Positions 50,282-59,217 are shown, counted from the stretch's first letter. The stretch is 64,000 bases of DNA from Bittarella massiliensis (ex Durand et al. 2017) (GCF_001486165.1 NZ_LN908976.1:310071-374070), one strand, 5' to 3'. Notes: generated by a model not told the origin, from the letters alone. A program made the numbers and translations.

Positions 50282-50904
50282 TATGCGTACACCTCCTCGA
50301 GTTTGGAGACGGCGTCCTGCGCGATGATGAAGGTATCGCAGTTCAGGATGTCGTAGGTATTCAGGGTGTTGATGAGGGCGGTCTTCACGCCGGGGATGTT
50401 GGCGGCGCTCTTGACGAGCTTATCGCACTTCTCGGGCATGACGATCACGGCCTTCTTGCCGGCGCCCAGGGCGCCCAGCATCTCGCTGACGGCCTTGGTC
50501 TTAAAGCCCTCCAGCTCGATCTTGTCAACGACCACGACGCTCTCGCTGGCGGCCTTGGCCGACAGGGCGGACTTGAGGGCCAGTCTCTTGACCTTCTTGT
50601 TCAGGGAGTAGCTGTAGTCGCGGGGTTTGGGCCCGAAGACGATGCCGCCGTGGGTCCACTGGGGGGCCCGGGTAGAGCCCTGGCGGGCCCGGCCGGTGCC
50701 CTTCTGTCTCCAGGGCTTGCGGCCACCGCCTCTGACCTCGGTGCGAGTCAGGGTGGAGTGGGTGCCCTGGCGCTGGTTGGCCAGATAGTTGACCACAGCC
50801 GCGTGCATGACCGCTTCGTTGGGGGTAATACCAAATACGGCGTCGCTCAGAGTGATCTCGGAGACCTCTTTGCCGGCCATATTCAAAACTTTGACTTTAG
50901 GCAT
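50281..50904 (-). CDS. rplD: 50S ribosomal protein L4
   Basis: 207-residue L4, with the extended loop reaching the exit tunnel ([20 protein letters not shown]-type). In some bacteria L4 also represses the S10 operon through its leader; whether it does so here is open. Confidence 0.98.
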   Translation of the reverse strand: MPKVKVLNMAGKEVSEITLSDAVFGITPNEAVMHAAVVNYLANQRQGTHSTLTRTEVRGGGRKPWRQKGTGRARQGSTRAPQWTHGGIVFGPKPRDYSYSLNKKVKRLALKSALSAKAASESVVVVDKIELEGFKTKAVSEMLGALGAGKKAVIVMPEKCDKLVKSAANIPGVKTALINTLNTYDILNCDTFIIAQDAVSKLEEVYA

Positions 50905-50922
50905 GTGCTTCTCCTCCTTCCA

Positions 50923-51552
50923 CTAGGCTTTGACGCTGTCGGTGATGGCGACCAGGCCGCCGCGGGGGCCGGGGATCGCACCTTTGAGCGCAATGAGGTT
51001 ATTCTCTGTATCGATCTTGACAATCTCCAGGTTCTGCACAGTGACCGTCTCGGCGCCCATGTGCCCGGGCAGCTTTTTGCCCTTGAACACCCGCGAGGGG
51101 GTGGAGGTGGAACCGTTGGAACCGGCGTGGCGGACCACAGGGCCGGAGCCGTGGGACTCCTTCAGGCGGTGGTGGCCGTAGCGCTTGATGGTGCCGGCGT
51201 ACCCTTTGCCCTTGCTTGTCCCCTTTACGTCTACGTGGTCGCCCACCTGGAAGACGTCGGCCTTGATGATGGCGCCGACCTCCAGATCGCTGCCCTCCAG
51301 GGCAAACTCTCTCAGGTGCTTTTTGGGAGCCACGTCAGTTTTGTCAAAATGGCCCTTCATCGGCTTGTTCGTGCTCTTGACAGAGGCGTCGCCAAACCCG
51401 ATCTGCAGGGCGCAGTAGCCGTCGTTTTCGGCGGTCTTCTTCTGCACGACCACACAGGGGCCCGCCTCGACAACAGTCACCGGGATGACCTTTCCCGCTT
51501 CGTCGAAAAGCTGTGTCATGCCAACTTTTTTTCCGAGAATCGCTTTGTTCAT
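50923..51552 (-). CDS. rplC: 50S ribosomal protein L3
   Basis: 209-residue L3, near the peptidyl-transferase centre. [20 protein letters not shown] and [20 protein letters not shown]. Confidence 0.98.
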   Translation of the reverse strand: MNKAILGKKVGMTQLFDEAGKVIPVTVVEAGPCVVVQKKTAENDGYCALQIGFGDASVKSTNKPMKGHFDKTDVAPKKHLREFALEGSDLEVGAIIKADVFQVGDHVDVKGTSKGKGYAGTIKRYGHHRLKESHGSGPVVRHAGSNGSTSTPSRVFKGKKLPGHMGAETVTVQNLEIVKIDTENNLIALKGAIPGPRGGLVAITDSVKA

Positions 51553-51621
51553 GTTTTTCCCTCCTTCGGTTATTGGTCGGCTTGCGCCGACATGACCTGC
51601 TTGCTGGGCAGGAAATCGCGC

Positions 51622-51933
51622 TTACAGCTTGATCTCGATGTCCACACCAGCAGGGAGCTGCAGGTTCATCAGACTGTCGACGGTCTTGTTGGAAGGCCGC
51701 AGGATGTCGATGAGCCGCTTGTGGGTCCTCCGCTCAAACTGCTCGCGGCTGTCCTTGTACTTGTGGACGGCCCGCAGGATGGTCACGACCTCTTTTTTGG
51801 TGGGCAGGGGGATGGGACCGGAGACCCGAGCGCCGGTGCGCTTTGCGGTCTCGATGATCTTCTCCGCCGATTTGTCGACCAAATTGTGATCGTACCCCTT
51901 GAGTCTGATGCGAATTTTCTCCTTGACTGCCAC
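51622..51933 (-). CDS. rpsJ: 30S ribosomal protein S10
   Basis: 103-residue S10, also the NusE antitermination factor. It reads (M)[20 protein letters not shown], with [20 protein letters not shown]. The start is GTG 51933 with AGGAGG 9 bases before it; the open frame runs ten codons further up. First gene of the 32-gene block; rpsL, rpsG, fusA and tuf, often just upstream, are absent here. Confidence 0.98.
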   Translation of the reverse strand: MAVKEKIRIRLKGYDHNLVDKSAEKIIETAKRTGARVSGPIPLPTKKEVVTILRAVHKYKDSREQFERRTHKRLIDILRPSNKTVDSLMNLQLPAGVDIEIKL

Positions 51934-52231
51934 TTTAAATCGCCTCCTATTAGAATACATGTTTTTGGGGCGGTTTCAAAAACTAAACACTGACCCGGGT
52001 GTTTCATGTTGGGCCATAAAAAAACGAATACACTTGACGTGTGCAAGCATATCCGGGAATGGGCATGAAACGCCCTTTCAGCGGCAGGGAACGGGCATAG
52101 CTGTCCCCTTCTCGCTGTGTTCAGTATTTACTGTCGCCCGGTTTAAAATCGGACATACTCCACGGAAAAACCCACACAGATGTGTGGCAACCTCCCGCTT
52201 CAACGCATATCTTGTGCAGTCACGCTTTATT
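51934..52231 (-). promoter_or_regulatory. Long untranslated leader of the ribosomal operon
   Basis: About 290 bases between the predicted start of transcription and rpsJ, without a gene. It contains a perfect hairpin CCACACA/TGTGTGG (52172-52187) and several GAAAGGGCG/CGTTTC-type complements. The length and position suit a ribosomal-protein autoregulatory leader, but I cannot match it to a described S10 or L4 leader. Confidence 0.5.
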
Positions 52232-52260
52232 ATAATACACCAGCGCCGGGCCCATTGCAA
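52232..52260 (-). promoter_or_regulatory. Promoter of the ribosomal protein operon
   Basis: TTGCAA and TATTAT separated by 17 bases on the minus strand; a TATAAT three bases further on is an alternative -10. Confidence 0.75.
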
Positions 52261-52317
52261 GGCTTTTTTCAAAGTTTTTTGGGCAAAAAAGAGATTTTTC
52301 ACCCTCCCTTTTGCCCC

Positions 52318-52339
52318 GGTTGGAGAATTTTCTCCAACC
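52318..52339 (-). terminator. Perfect 10-bp hairpin after the RCC1-like gene
   Basis: GGTTGGAGAA-TT-TTCTCCAACC, 30 bases after the stop of the RCC1-like gene. No T-run follows directly on the minus strand, although a TCTTTTTT lies about 40 bases on. Probable terminator insulating the ribosomal promoter. Confidence 0.5.
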
Positions 52340-52368
52340 TTTGTCCGGCGCGCCCTCTTTGCCGCCCT

Positions 52369-53493
52369 TCAGCCGCCGTGGCGGCGCTTCCAGCGGATGT
52401 CGATGAAGACCACCGCCCAAAACAGGCCAAAGAGGGCCAGGATGTGCCAGGCCTTCATCACCGTGCGCCAAAAGCCTCCCGGCTGCACCCCGCCGGCCAG
52501 CACCCGCTGCCGGTCCCGCTTGGCCCGGCGGATGAACTCACCCACATAGCGGTAGCTGGCCCGGGTCTCGCTCAGCTCCGCGGCGATGGCCTGTCCCTGC
52601 TCGCCGGCGCCCCGCACCTCGCCCTCGGCCCCGATCCCGCAGAGAAAGTTGCTTCCTATATATAAGAAGGTCGTTTTCTCCCAGCCGGCGGCGGCCTCCA
52701 TCCCGGCGGACTCCTCCCCCAGCAGGTGGACGTTTCCGGCGCTGTCCACCGCCACCGTGTTCTTCATCCCGGTGGCCACATAGATGATCTGGCGGAGGGA
52801 GCCCACCTCGCACTGGCCGAAGGTGTTGTCCCCGGCGCTGACCAGGGTGCCGTCCCTGCGCAGGGCGATGGAGTGGTTGTAGGCCGCCGAGACGGCCACC
52901 ACCCCCGTCTCCCCGCTGATGCTGCGCTGGCCGAATTCGTTGGCCCCGGCCGCCAGCACCTTGCCTCCGCCGGTGACCGCCAGCAGGTGGCCCCGTCCGG
53001 CCGAGAGGGTCTCCACCCCCTGCCACTGTTCCGCCCGCAGGAGCTGGTCCTCGTAGAGCCCCTCGCTCACCTGCAGCAGCTCCACCGTCCCGTCCTTGAG
53101 GAGGGCCGCCACAAAGGTGCCTCCCACGGCGATCTGCTCCACCTTTCCCCGGGGGGTGAAGGCGGTCTCCCCGCTGGGGGTGAAGAGGGCCACCGAGCCG
53201 TCGGCGTAGAGGAGGCCCACCCGGTCGCGGAACTGGTCGAACTGGGTGACATTTTTCTGCCGTTTGAGGGCGGTGGCCAACTCCTCCGGGCAGCCGGAGG
53301 AGACCGAAAGGGTGTTGTCGCTCCCCAACACCACCAGGTAGTCCCGCCCGCCGTTGACGGGGGAGGTGTAGGGGGTGACCTGCACCTTGTCCGCCGCCCG
53401 GGCCGGGGCGGGGAGGCAGAGAGCAAGGGAGAGGGCCATGAGAAGGGAGAGGGCCCGCCGCCAGAGCGGCCCCTTTTTGCTGGTTCGCACCAT
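52369..53493 (-). CDS. Exported RCC1-like beta-propeller protein with C-terminal membrane anchor
   Basis: 374 residues from ATG 53493. A signal sequence (LWRRALSLLMALSLALCLPA, cleavage near ARA-AD) is followed by RCC1-type propeller repeats (VAALLKDGTVELL, HLLAVTGGGKVLAAGANEFGQ, HSIALRRDGTLVSAGDNTFG, KNTVAVDSAGNVHLLG). A linker rich in charged residues leads to one C-terminal membrane helix (ILALFGLFWAVVFIDI) and a basic tail. It should therefore be a surface-displayed propeller held in the cytoplasmic membrane. Ligand unknown. GAGGGAG lies 6 bases before the chosen ATG; the ATG two codons earlier is too close to it. Own promoter at 53558-53586. Confidence 0.82.
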   Translation of the reverse strand: MVRTSKKGPLWRRALSLLMALSLALCLPAPARAADKVQVTPYTSPVNGGRDYLVVLGSDNTLSVSSGCPEELATALKRQKNVTQFDQFRDRVGLLYADGSVALFTPSGETAFTPRGKVEQIAVGGTFVAALLKDGTVELLQVSEGLYEDQLLRAEQWQGVETLSAGRGHLLAVTGGGKVLAAGANEFGQRSISGETGVVAVSAAYNHSIALRRDGTLVSAGDNTFGQCEVGSLRQIIYVATGMKNTVAVDSAGNVHLLGEESAGMEAAAGWEKTTFLYIGSNFLCGIGAEGEVRGAGEQGQAIAAELSETRASYRYVGEFIRRAKRDRQRVLAGGVQPGGFWRTVMKAWHILALFGLFWAVVFIDIRWKRRHGG

Positions 53494-53557
53494 CGCCATC
53501 TCCCTCGCCCCCTCTCTGCCGGGCCCCGCGGCCCGGCTGCCCTTTTTCGCTGTCCCC

Positions 53558-53586
53558 ATTATAGTGTGCCGCGGCCCTGCCGTCAA
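53558..53586 (-). promoter_or_regulatory. Promoter of the RCC1-like gene
   Basis: TTGACG and a consensus TATAAT 17 bases apart on the minus strand. It lies immediately after the acpP terminator. Confidence 0.8.
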
Positions 53587-53608
53587 ATCGGGGGCGGCCC
53601 TCTGCCTG

Positions 53609-53652
53609 AAAAAACAGAGGGGCGCCCGCCGCATCCCCGCGGCAGGCGCCCC
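53609..53652 (-). terminator. Terminator of acpP
   Basis: GGGGCGCC...GCCGC pairs with GCGGC...GGCGCCCC around a 6-base loop, followed by CTGTTTTTT on the minus strand. Confidence 0.85.
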
Positions 53653-53671
53653 CCCTGTTTCCGGCGAGTCC

Positions 53672-53899
53672 TTAGATGTGGGACTCGATGTATTTCACGA
53701 TGTCGCCGACTTCCTTGATGTTCTCCACCTCTTCGTCGGGGATCTCGATGTCAAATTCCTCTTCCAGGCTCATCACCAGGTCGACCACGTCCAGGGAGTC
53801 GGCCTCCAGATCCTCCATGATGTTGGCCTCCATGGTGACCTTCTCTTCCTCCACGTCCAGCTGATCGCACAGGATCTCTTTGACTTTCTCGAATACCAT
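53672..53899 (-). CDS. acpP: Acyl carrier protein
   Basis: 75-residue acidic carrier of acyl chains in fatty-acid synthesis. The phosphopantetheine Ser is in [12 protein letters not shown] (Ser35 region). It stands alone rather than with fab genes. A consensus promoter lies at 53983-54011 and a terminator follows. Confidence 0.97.
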   Translation of the reverse strand: MVFEKVKEILCDQLDVEEEKVTMEANIMEDLEADSLDVVDLVMSLEEEFDIEIPDEEVENIKEVGDIVKYIESHI

Positions 53900-53982
53900 A
53901 TCATTTTCCTCCTATAAGAAAATACCAGTCTGCAAGATTGCAAAACATCGCCGCCAAAGCGGGTGGCGATTGCCTACATACT

Positions 53983-54011
53983 TGTATACACGTTTTGGCA
54001 GCGGCTGTCAA
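53983..54011 (-). promoter_or_regulatory. Promoter of acpP
   Basis: Consensus TTGACA and TATACA 17 bases apart on the minus strand, about 85 bases before the start. Confidence 0.85.
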
Positions 54012-54144
54012 TGGGTATTTGGAAAAAGGATGAAAAATCGTTGCTTTTCCCCACCCCGCCGGCCAACTGCTCTCCAGGCCGCCCCCTTTGGCCCAGAATT
54101 CAAAAAAATTTCATCTTCCCCTGCCCTCCTCGCCGCTCAATTTG

Positions 54145-54171
54145 TGGTATAATGGCCGCAACGCGGCCATT
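54145..54171 (+). promoter_or_regulatory. Extended -10 promoter and palindrome before aroE
   Basis: TGGTATAAT (extended -10, no clear -35) is directly overlapped by the perfect inverted repeat AATGGCCGC-AAC-GCGGCCATT (54151-54171), which would span the start of transcription. It may be an operator or a 5'-end stabilising hairpin. Confidence 0.6.
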
Positions 54172-54251
54172 GTGTCGAGATGCCGGTCAGGGCGCTGTGC
54201 CCCCGCTTCCCGCCCCATCCCGCCGCACACGACTGACATTTGGAGGAACTT

Positions 54252-55079
54252 ATGAAACAGGGCAAGACCTTCGGCCTGATCGGGGAGAAGCTGGGCCACT
54301 CCCTCTCCGGCCAGATCCACAGCCGCCTCTTCGCTGCACTGGGCGCGGAGGCCCGCTACGACCTCATCGAGATCCCCCGGGAGGGGTTTGCCGACACCTT
54401 TCCCCGGCTGCTGGCCGAGTACGACGGTCTCAACGTCACCATCCCCTACAAGCGGGCGGTCCTCCCCTACCTGGAGGCCCTCTCCCCCGAGGCGGCCGAC
54501 TACGGCGCGGTCAACACCGTCGACTGCGCCGCCCGCACCGGGCACAACACCGACGTGACCGGCTTCCTCCGCTCCCTGGGAGAGCGGGTCGAGGCCCTCT
54601 CCGGCGACGTGCTGCTGCTGGGGGCCGGCGGCGCGGCGCGGATGATGGCCAAAGAGGCCCTGCGGCGCTGCCGCTCCCTGACGGTGGCGGTGCGCGACCC
54701 CGGCAGCGAAAATGCCGCCTCCCTGCGCCAGGAGCTGGCGGGGGCGGCGGTGCGGTTTGTCCCCCTGGGACAGATCGAGGGGGCATACGACGCCCTGCTC
54801 AACGCCACCCCGGTGGGGATGTGGCCCCAGGTGGAGGGCTGCCCGGTGGACGAGTCGGTCATCGCCCGCTGCGGCTTTATCTTTGACGCCATCTACAACC
54901 CCGCCGAGACCCGGCTGCTGCAGGCCGCCCGCGCCCTGGGCATCCCCGCCCTGGGGGGGATGGGGATGCTGGTGCTCCAGGCCGCCGCCGCCCAGGAGAT
55001 CTGGCTGGGCCGGCCGGTGGACGGCGAGCTGACCGGCGAGCTGGTCCGGTCGCTGGAGGGGACGAGCCATGCGGGATAA
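54252..55079 (+). CDS. aroE: Shikimate dehydrogenase
   Basis: 275-residue NADPH-dependent enzyme reducing 3-dehydroshikimate to shikimate. Substrate-site SLSGQIHSRLF, catalytic Lys in NVTIPYK, Asp in HNTDVTGF, Rossmann GAGGAARMMA and the C-terminal GMGMLVLQAA. ATG 54252 with TGGAGG before it; the longer start is three codons upstream. The end overlaps aroK by 11 bases. Confidence 0.95.
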   Translation: MKQGKTFGLIGEKLGHSLSGQIHSRLFAALGAEARYDLIEIPREGFADTFPRLLAEYDGLNVTIPYKRAVLPYLEALSPEAADYGAVNTVDCAARTGHNTDVTGFLRSLGERVEALSGDVLLLGAGGAARMMAKEALRRCRSLTVAVRDPGSENAASLRQELAGAAVRFVPLGQIEGAYDALLNATPVGMWPQVEGCPVDESVIARCGFIFDAIYNPAETRLLQAARALGIPALGGMGMLVLQAAAAQEIWLGRPVDGELTGELVRSLEGTSHAG

Positions 55080-55572
55080 CTACGCCCTGGTGGGCTTTAT
55101 GGGCTGCGGCAAGACCACCGTGGGGCGGGAACTGGCCAAGCGGCTGCAGTGCCCCTTCTGGGACCTGGACGCCGCCATCGCCCAGGGGGAGCGCCGGACC
55201 ATCCCCGAGATCTTCGCCCAGCAGGGGGAGGCGGGTTTTCGGGAGCTGGAACACGCCTATCTAAAACGGGCCGCCGGGCGGCGGGGGGTCCTCTCCTGCG
55301 GCGGGGGGCTGGCCCTCTTCCCCCGCAACCGGGAGGTGCTCAGCCGCCACTTCACCACCGTCTTTCTGGACTGCGATTTTGAGACCTGCTACCAGCGCAT
55401 CCGCGCCTCCTCCCGCCCCCTGGTGCAGGACAAGAGCGAGGCCGAGGTGCGGGCCCTCTTTGAGAGCCGCTACCCCATCTACCAGGCCTGCTGCGACCTG
55501 CAGGTAAACGCGGCCCACTCCCCCTTTATGGTGGTGCAGGAGATCCTCAAGCAGCGCCGCCGCCACCGCTAG
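55069..55572 (+). CDS. aroK: Shikimate kinase
   Basis: 167-residue kinase making shikimate 3-phosphate. Walker A GFMGCGKTTVG, shikimate-binding Asp in FWDLDAAI, Arg in FRELE, SCGGGLAL and the LID Arg in SSRPLVQD. Overlaps aroE, so the two successive steps are translated together. Confidence 0.96.
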   Translation: MRDNYALVGFMGCGKTTVGRELAKRLQCPFWDLDAAIAQGERRTIPEIFAQQGEAGFRELEHAYLKRAAGRRGVLSCGGGLALFPRNREVLSRHFTTVFLDCDFETCYQRIRASSRPLVQDKSEAEVRALFESRYPIYQACCDLQVNAAHSPFMVVQEILKQRRRHR

Positions 55573-55601
55573 GACAGCCGAGAAAGGAAGCGCTTCAAGA
55601 C

Positions 55602-56372
55602 ATGATCGACTTTTCCATCTGGCAGGACCCCGAGACGGGGGAGCCCCTCTCCTTCAACCGCGCCCGCCGCGGCTTTGAAAATCCCCGCACCGGCCGGCTC
55701 TACCCCGCCGACAGCCGGGGCATCCTCCACTTCTGCGGGGCGGAGGATGCCGTCGGCCCCGATGCCGCCAGCACCCGCTTTTACGATCGGTTCGCCCCCT
55801 TTTACGAGGGGGGACAGAAACTCTATTACAGCCTCTACGGCGGCGAGCGGAAGGCCCGAAACGACTACCTGCAATACCTGCACATCCGCCCCGGCGACCG
55901 GGTGCTGGAGGTTTCGGTGGGCACCGGGGCCAACATCCGCTGCCTTCCGCCCGAGGCCGACTACTACGGCATCGACCTGTCGACAGGGCAGCTCGAGCAG
56001 TGCTTTCTGCAGAAGCAGAGGCGCCGGCTCCCCCTACACCTCTGCCAGGCGAACGCCGAGGCCCTCCCCTTTCGGGACGAGAGCTTCGACGCGGTCTTTC
56101 ACGTGGGGGGCATCAACCTCTTCTCCGACCGGGAGGCCGCCATCCGGGAGATGGTGCGGGTCGCCCGGCCCGGCGCCCCCCTCCTCATCGCCGACGAGAC
56201 CGAGCGGGTGGCCCGCCGCTACCAGCACCTGCCCTTCTTCGGCACCCCCTTCCGGGGGCGGGAGGAGATCGTCCCCCCGGTGGACCTCCTTCCCCCCAAT
56301 GTCACCGATGTGGCCCTGGCCGACGTCCGCCGGGGCAGCCTCTACTGTCTGACTTTCTGCAAAGCCCTCTAG
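55602..56372 (+). CDS. Class I SAM-dependent methyltransferase
   Basis: 256 residues. The N-terminal ~45 residues resemble a Trm112-like ribbon without its cysteines (DPETGEPL, NPRTGRLYPADSRGILHF). Residues 85-210 form a class I methyltransferase core: motif I RVLEVSVGTGANI, acidic YYGIDLS, and post-motif FDAVFHVGGINLF. Related to UbiE/Methyltransf_11 enzymes; the substrate is unknown. Same strand as aroK, 29 bases on. Confidence 0.85.
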   Translation: MIDFSIWQDPETGEPLSFNRARRGFENPRTGRLYPADSRGILHFCGAEDAVGPDAASTRFYDRFAPFYEGGQKLYYSLYGGERKARNDYLQYLHIRPGDRVLEVSVGTGANIRCLPPEADYYGIDLSTGQLEQCFLQKQRRRLPLHLCQANAEALPFRDESFDAVFHVGGINLFSDREAAIREMVRVARPGAPLLIADETERVARRYQHLPFFGTPFRGREEIVPPVDLLPPNVTDVALADVRRGSLYCLTFCKAL

Positions 56373-56399
56373 GGGGCCGCAGAGAAGGGAGTGCCGCCG

Positions 56400-56936
56400 A
56401 TGAGCAAGCACCTGTCCGCCGCCTTTTTCTCACCCGTCCGTCTCCTGGTCCTCGTCTTGGCCCTCGCCTTCTCCCTCTCCCTCGCCGGTTGCCAAAAGGC
56501 CCTCAAAGGGACCGATGCGCTGGTTGAAAAGGCGCGGGCGGAAATCCCCATTGCCGACGCGGAGAACACCGAGATCCGGTACGCCGGGCAGTGCGCGCAG
56601 GGGGATGACGCCCTCCTCTGGTTCATCTCGGGCAACGAGCACCAGGCGCACAGCTACCTGCCCATGGAGTGCACCGTGGTCGGGGAGGGGGAGTATGTCT
56701 TTGTGCGGAGCTACCGCCCCCTCCCCCGCGGCGGCAGGGACATCGTCGCCCTGCAGTGGAAGCGGGGGCTCGCCCTTTTGATCAACGACCCGCGCTGCAC
56801 CACGGTCCGCCTCTCCGACGGGGAGGGGACCCGCCTCTTTTCCATCGGGCAAGAGGGGTACCCCTACATCCTGTACAGCGAGACGCTGCCGTCGCGATAC
56901 CAGTTTTTCGACGCCGAGGGAAACGAGCTCCTGTAA
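56400..56936 (+). CDS. Small lipoprotein of unknown function
   Basis: 178 residues. Signal sequence SPVRLLVLVLALAFSLSLAGC with lipobox LAGC (written in two parts: core LVLVLALAF, then LSLAGC). The mature part has no repeats or recognisable family. ATG 56400 preferred over GTG 56391 because GAAGGGA is then 9 bases away. Last gene of the aroE transcript. Confidence 0.72.
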   Translation: MSKHLSAAFFSPVRLLVLVLALAFSLSLAGCQKALKGTDALVEKARAEIPIADAENTEIRYAGQCAQGDDALLWFISGNEHQAHSYLPMECTVVGEGEYVFVRSYRPLPRGGRDIVALQWKRGLALLINDPRCTTVRLSDGEGTRLFSIGQEGYPYILYSETLPSRYQFFDAEGNELL

Positions 56937-56966
56937 AGGGGTGAACGGCAGGCGCCCCTCCCAATG

Positions 56967-57017
56967 CAAAAGAGCAGCCCGACCGATCTGCCGCCGGTCG
57001 GGCTGCTCTCTTTTTTT
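56967..57017. terminator. Bidirectional terminator
   Basis: AGAGCAGCCCGACCG pairs exactly with its complement around a 9-base loop, with TTTTTTT on the right and TTTTG on the other strand, between convergent genes. Confidence 0.9.
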
Positions 57018-57036
57018 GTTTGATCAGTGGAAGGGG

Positions 57037-58488
57037 CTACTCGGCCAGGGCTTCCAACACGGCCATCACCATCGCAAAGGTCCGCTGGAAGGAGGCCAGG
57101 TCCAGGCACTCGTCGGGGGTGTGGGCCCCGTCGGCGGTGGGGCCGAAGGCGATAATGTCCAGCGCAGGCAGTTTGTCCTTCAAAATGCCGCATTCCAGGC
57201 CGCCGTGAACGGCCTTCATCTCCATCTCCTTGCCGGTCTGCTCCTTGTAGATCTTCATGCAGAGTTCCCGCAGGGGGGAGTTGGCCTCGTACTTCCAGCC
57301 GGCCATGGGCTCGTTGATGTCGGCCTTCACCCGGCACATCTCGGCCAGGGTCGCCATCTCGTCGGCCATGTGGTCGCGGACGGTGGGGTCGCTGGAGCGG
57401 ATGAACTCGGTCATCTTCACGGTGTTCCCCTCGCTCACCGCCACCCCCAGGTTGCCGGAAGTGACCACCAGGCCGGGGATCTCCATACTCATGGTGTAGA
57501 CGGCGTTGGGGAGCAGGTAGACAAAGCGGATCAGCTCGTCGCTGGAGGCGCTGTCCATCATCTGGGCGGCGGGCTCGGCGGCGGCTGCCTGCAGCGCAAA
57601 GCCGGGGTCGCTGGCCGCCAGCTCGGAGGAGATCTCCGCCGCCACCCGCTGGGCGATGGCAATGGCCTCGTCGGCCCTGCCGGCGGGCACGGCGATCAGG
57701 GCGTCGGCCTCCCGGGGGATGGCGTTCATCTTCGAGCCGCCCGAGAGGCTCACCAGGTTCACCGGCATCGCCTTTTTGATGTTGTGCAGCACCCGACCCA
57801 TCAGCTTGATGGAGTTGCCCATCTCCTGGTCGATCATCATGGCCGAGTGGCCGCCCAGCAGCCCCCGCACCGCCAGGGAGACGGCCTCTCCGGCAAAGGG
57901 CACCAGCTCGGCCGACTTCTCAAAGTCGATGAGCAGCCCGCCGGCGGAGGAGACGATCATCGTCCCCTCGGGGCCGCAGTCCATGTTCAGCAGGTACTTG
58001 GCCTCCAAGTCGGAGCAGTCCAGGGCAATGGCCCCCAGCAGGCCGATCTCCTCCATCGAGGTGAAGACGCACTCCAGCGCCGGGTGGCGGTAGTCGTCCC
58101 GGGCGAGGGCGGCCATCATGTAGGCCACCGCCACCCCGTTGTCGGCCCCCAAAGTGGTGCCCGAGGCGCGGAGGATGCCGTCTTTCACCTGCAGCTTCAG
58201 GGGGTCTTTTTCAAAGTCGTGTTCGGTGGCCTGGTTTTTCTCGCAGACCATGTCCAGGTGGCCCTGCAGCATGACGGTGGGCAGCCCCTCGCAGCCGGGG
58301 GAGGCGGGCTTCTTCACCACCACGTTGTAGGCGTCGTCCATCCGGCACCAGAGGCCCAGGTCCTTGGCAAATTGCATCACAAACTCGGCGGCAGCTTTTT
58401 CGTTGCGGCTGCCCCGGGGAATGGCGGAAAGCTCTTCAAAATAGCGCAGCGCGTCGGCCGGCTCGTATCCTTTGGTCACATACTCCAT
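57037..58488 (-). CDS. pepD: Aminoacyl-histidine dipeptidase (PepD-type, M20)
   Basis: 483-residue cytoplasmic zinc dipeptidase (beta-Ala-His/Xaa-His dipeptidase family). Metal ligands in order: His/Asp in LQGHLDMVCEK, Asp in LGADNGVAVAYMM, Glu-Glu in SMEEIGLLGA, Asp in LLNMDCGPEG and His near GPTADGAHTPDE. ATG 58488 (MEYVTKGYEP) fits the family length; the frame continues 27 codons upstream without a better site. Divergent from the marR gene, with promoters for both in the gap. Confidence 0.93.
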   Translation of the reverse strand: MEYVTKGYEPADALRYFEELSAIPRGSRNEKAAAEFVMQFAKDLGLWCRMDDAYNVVVKKPASPGCEGLPTVMLQGHLDMVCEKNQATEHDFEKDPLKLQVKDGILRASGTTLGADNGVAVAYMMAALARDDYRHPALECVFTSMEEIGLLGAIALDCSDLEAKYLLNMDCGPEGTMIVSSAGGLLIDFEKSAELVPFAGEAVSLAVRGLLGGHSAMMIDQEMGNSIKLMGRVLHNIKKAMPVNLVSLSGGSKMNAIPREADALIAVPAGRADEAIAIAQRVAAEISSELAASDPGFALQAAAAEPAAQMMDSASSDELIRFVYLLPNAVYTMSMEIPGLVVTSGNLGVAVSEGNTVKMTEFIRSSDPTVRDHMADEMATLAEMCRVKADINEPMAGWKYEANSPLRELCMKIYKEQTGKEMEMKAVHGGLECGILKDKLPALDIIAFGPTADGAHTPDECLDLASFQRTFAMVMAVLEALAE

Positions 58489-58570
58489 GGGGGGTTCGCC
58501 TCTTTCTCTCTGAAATTGCGCCACCGCACCGGGGGAAGACCGCCCGGCCTGTCCGATGGCATTTGCCAAC

Positions 58571-58599
58571 AGTATACTCTTTCCCCCGCCATTTTTCCA
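58571..58599 (-). promoter_or_regulatory. Probable promoter of pepD
   Basis: TGGAAA and TATACT 17 bases apart on the minus strand; good -10, weak -35. Confidence 0.5.
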
Positions 58600-58692
58600 G
58601 TGGAAAGCGGCAAATCGCCAGGAGAAATTTCACCCCGCCCCGCCGTCGCATCTGTCTACTTTGCCCCTTTTTCCCCGGCGGTCAATTTCCCC

Positions 58693-58744
58693 TTGACAGG
58701 CAGGGCGGTCTACCTTACACTCTATTTATACGATTATCGTATAA
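58693..58744 (+). promoter_or_regulatory. Promoter and operator of the MarR-SDR operon
   Basis: Consensus TTGACA (58693) and TACACT 17 bases apart, followed 4 bases later by the perfect inverted repeat TTATACGA-TTA-TCGTATAA (58726-58744). The size and place fit a MarR dimer site repressing its own operon. Confidence 0.8.
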
Positions 58745-58764
58745 TACGAAAGAAGGTTATAAAT

Positions 58765-59217
58765 ATGGCAAACCCCGATCCCCTCCAGGTGGCGCAGCTC
58801 TGGCACGAGGTGCTCATGTACAGCTCCACCCCCGAAGAGGTGGCCCGCTACCCCGAGCTGATGGGCCGCTCCCCCCTCGAAATGCGCCTGCTGCTGATGG
58901 CCGGCGCGGCCCCCCACCTGCTGCTGCGGAACTACCTGGCGGCCCTCCACATCCCCAAGAGCACCCTCACCAGCGCCCTCAACCGGCTCGAGGGGCAGGG
59001 CTATCTCCGCCGGGTCATCAGCCCCCGGGACCGGCGCTCCTTTCAACTGGAACTGGGGGAGCGGGGACAGGCCTTTCTGCTCAGCTACCTGGACTACCAG
59101 CGGGGGATGGGGGAGCGGATCCTCGGCGGCCTCGCCCCGGAGGAGCAGCGGCAGTTGGCGGCGCTGTTGCAAACAGTCGCCGCCTACATGCTCCCCCGCC
59201 AGGAGGGGGCGAGATGA
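58765..59217 (+). CDS. MarR family transcriptional regulator
   Basis: 150 residues. Winged-helix core RLLLMAGAAP..., HIPKSTLTSALNRLEGQGYL with wing RRVISPRDRRSFQLEL, and helices on both ends for dimerisation. MarR proteins respond to small aromatic or oxidant ligands. The ATG at 58765 follows GAAGGT. Its TGA overlaps the ATG of the dehydrogenase gene (ATGA), so the pair is translationally coupled; a palindrome before the gene is the probable autoregulatory site. Confidence 0.88.
   Translation: MANPDPLQVAQLWHEVLMYSSTPEEVARYPELMGRSPLEMRLLLMAGAAPHLLLRNYLAALHIPKSTLTSALNRLEGQGYLRRVISPRDRRSFQLELGERGQAFLLSYLDYQRGMGERILGGLAPEEQRQLAALLQTVAAYMLPRQEGAR

Noticed and set aside
56941-59217. 758-codon plus-strand frame ending as the MarR protein
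   Set aside because: Only the last 150 codons (from 58765) make a protein; the rest is antisense to pepD and crosses a terminator.
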